Source: JASFTV01 sp050050615 (GTDB lineage Bacteria > Desulfobacterota > DSM-4660 > Desulfatiglandales > HGW-15). Taken from it: DNA of 5,137 bases. The DNA lies in NCBI GenBank assembly GCA_050050615.1, contig JASFTV010000270.1:1-5137 (forward strand). Direction: 5' to 3'. A program made the translations under genes and the position numbers. Under the pieces are notes generated by a model, which worked only from the letters and a program-made list of their open reading frames with translations, had not been told where the DNA came from and did no database searches. Below are positions 3,888 through 5,137 of this stretch, piece after piece; the first letter of the stretch is position 1; each line of letters begins with the position of its first letter.

Positions 3888-5137
3888 GTGAAGAAGGCTC
3901 TCTCAGTTACAATTTTTTGTTGTGCAGTAATAGGCCTCCTTGGTTGTGCTCACCAGAGGCGGGCCGAAACTTACATTGAATGGGATTGGGCGGAAGAGGT
4001 AAGCGTGAAAAGGATACTGGTTGTCCCGCTTTCCTTTCCGGGCCAATTCTTCATCCGGGACTCGGACAAGATCGAGCAGCGGTATGCGGTGGAGCTCCCC
4101 AAATATATCAAGGAATTATCCTACGGCCAGGTGAGGGTTGATGTTGAGGTCACGCCGTGGATGGAGATGCCCAGGTCGGTCTCGCATTACAGTCTATCAA
4201 GTTGGCGAATCCATCGTTGGACCATTTACGATCAGATAAGACGGATGGACCTCGTTCAGGATGCTGCAAATGCCATTGACAGGAGCTACGATGTTTCAGC
4301 ATACGATGGCCTTATGCTCGTTGTCGGGGCGAGTCTTAGGGCTTTTGGCAGGTATGGATACCTCGCTCGAACTCTAACAGGATTTTTCGGTACCGTAACG
4401 CCAAGCGGGAAAAAGATACCTCCTGCGGATGTTCACACCCAGGATTGCCCTTTCCCAAGCCTAGCCTACGCGCTTCCCAAACTCCTGGGAGGTTACAAGG
4501 ATCATAAATCTGTGGTTCCCACCTTGTATGATTATTCCGCCCAAAGCAGCCGCGGCCCTTATGGCTATGCGAATGAATTCATAGGCAAGGGGGGCGGGCA
4601 TGAGTATTTTTCTATTTATGTTGGGCCCTGGGACATTCAATCTCAGCACGGTATTAACACCATATGGGGATATATGCCTCAAGGAATGACGTCTTTCACC
4701 AAAATGCGACTGGGCTGGATTCAGCCAGAGCAGGTTGTGGCGGTGAGGGAAGGGGAGAGCATCGAGGTCGTTCTAGGTCCGCTGTGGAACGGGGATGCGG
4801 AAACCCTCGCCGTGCGCATTCCGGTCAATGACCACCTTTATTACTTAGTTGAAAACCGCCAACGTGTGGGTGTGGACCGCCATCTGCCCTCAGAGGGTGT
4901 GCTTATTCTCCAAGTTAACGAGCACATTCCTGAATCAGTCGGCCCCGTGAGGGTCATGAATGCGCATCCTAGAACGCGTCATTTCAAGAAGGCCCCTTTT
5001 CAGGTGGGTGAGAAATATGAGAACCACGAACATGGCCTGATGGTGGAAGTCCTGGGCAAGGAAGGGGATCAATACCTGCTGGAGATAGCAAAAAGAGGGG
5101 GAGGTTCTCAAAGCGGCGGCAATGTCGAAGAGAGGAA
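3888..5137 (+). CDS. M6-peptidase-like lipoprotein without HExxH (3' end off window)
   Basis: The frame is open from a GTG start to the window end, giving 416 residues. Residues 1-20 form a lipoprotein signal peptide: two lysines, a hydrophobic core and the lipobox LLGC with C20 as the acylated cysteine. Ala follows, suggesting outer-membrane delivery. The body resembles the M6 (immune inhibitor A-like) metallopeptidase domain: ELSYGQVRVDVEVTPWMEMP (about 76-95), YDVSAYDGLMLVV (134-146), YVGPWDIQSQHG (244-255), TSFTKMRLGWI (268-278) and YYLVENRQRVGVDRHLPSEG (318-337). Where M6 enzymes carry HExxHxxGxxD before the LYD, this protein reads LAYALPKLLGG (192-202), followed by a longer stretch to PTLYDYS. 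There is no HExxH anywhere in the visible protein. It is probably a surface-attached, catalytically inactive peptidase homologue, perhaps binding peptide or glycan. The final visible residues look like the domain's closing strands and a Gly/Ser-rich tail. Confidence 0.78.
   Translation, partial: MKKALSVTIFCCAVIGLLGCAHQRRAETYIEWDWAEEVSVKRILVVPLSFPGQFFIRDSDKIEQRYAVELPKYIKELSYGQVRVDVEVTPWMEMPRSVSHYSLSSWRIHRWTIYDQIRRMDLVQDAANAIDRSYDVSAYDGLMLVVGASLRAFGRYGYLARTLTGFFGTVTPSGKKIPPADVHTQDCPFPSLAYALPKLLGGYKDHKSVVPTLYDYSAQSSRGPYGYANEFIGKGGGHEYFSIYVGPWDIQSQHGINTIWGYMPQGMTSFTKMRLGWIQPEQVVAVREGESIEVVLGPLWNGDAETLAVRIPVNDHLYYLVENRQRVGVDRHLPSEGVLILQVNEHIPESVGPVRVMNAHPRTRHFKKAPFQVGEKYENHEHGLMVEVLGKEGDQYLLEIAKRGGGSQSGGNVEER

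Noticed and set aside
4461..4682. 73-residue minus-strand frame
   Set aside because: It lies wholly inside the lipoprotein gene on the opposite strand and has no independent support.

Overview
The window looks like chromosomal DNA from an environmental bacterium with mid-range base composition. The mix of a SRPBCC protein, a Phd/VapC toxin-antitoxin pair, an acetoacetate-decarboxylase-like protein, an M6-peptidase-like lipoprotein and dispersed repeats would fit a Desulfobacterota-type genome. That assignment is an impression only: no rRNA or marker gene is present. All confident genes are on the + strand, and long non-coding gaps full of small repeats separate them.

Layout: 1-217 holds no convincing gene, only a weak 43-residue minus-strand frame. 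218-667 is a complete SRPBCC (START-like) protein. 668-1064 is gene-free but contains one copy of a 42-bp dispersed repeat and a degenerate 9-bp tandem array. 1065-1490 encodes a four-helix membrane protein of unknown role. 1495-1654 is the remains of an AAA+ ATPase, cut off exactly where a composite repeat begins (1655-1833). 1836-1874 is a 13-bp tandem array. 1962-2643 is a compact toxin-antitoxin operon with a readable promoter, a doubled operator-like sequence, a Phd-type antitoxin and a VapC PIN-domain RNase. 2678-3002 stacks the second 42-bp repeat copy, six 8-bp tandem units and a second, longer copy of the composite repeat. That repeat ends 14 bases before the start codon of an acetoacetate-decarboxylase-superfamily protein (3017-3805). 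3888 to the window end is a lipoprotein with an M6-peptidase-like body but no HExxH zinc motif; it is open at the right edge.

Functional links are few. The toxin and antitoxin clearly work together. The decarboxylase-like gene and the lipoprotein gene are co-directional, 82 bases apart, with no clear terminator between them, so they may be co-transcribed, but their predicted roles suggest no shared pathway. The most notable points are the apparently inactive peptidase-like lipoprotein, the composite repeat and its association with a broken AAA+ gene and a gene start, and the atypical active site of the decarboxylase-like protein. I see no CRISPR array, tRNA, rRNA, intact transposase or clear new defence system.
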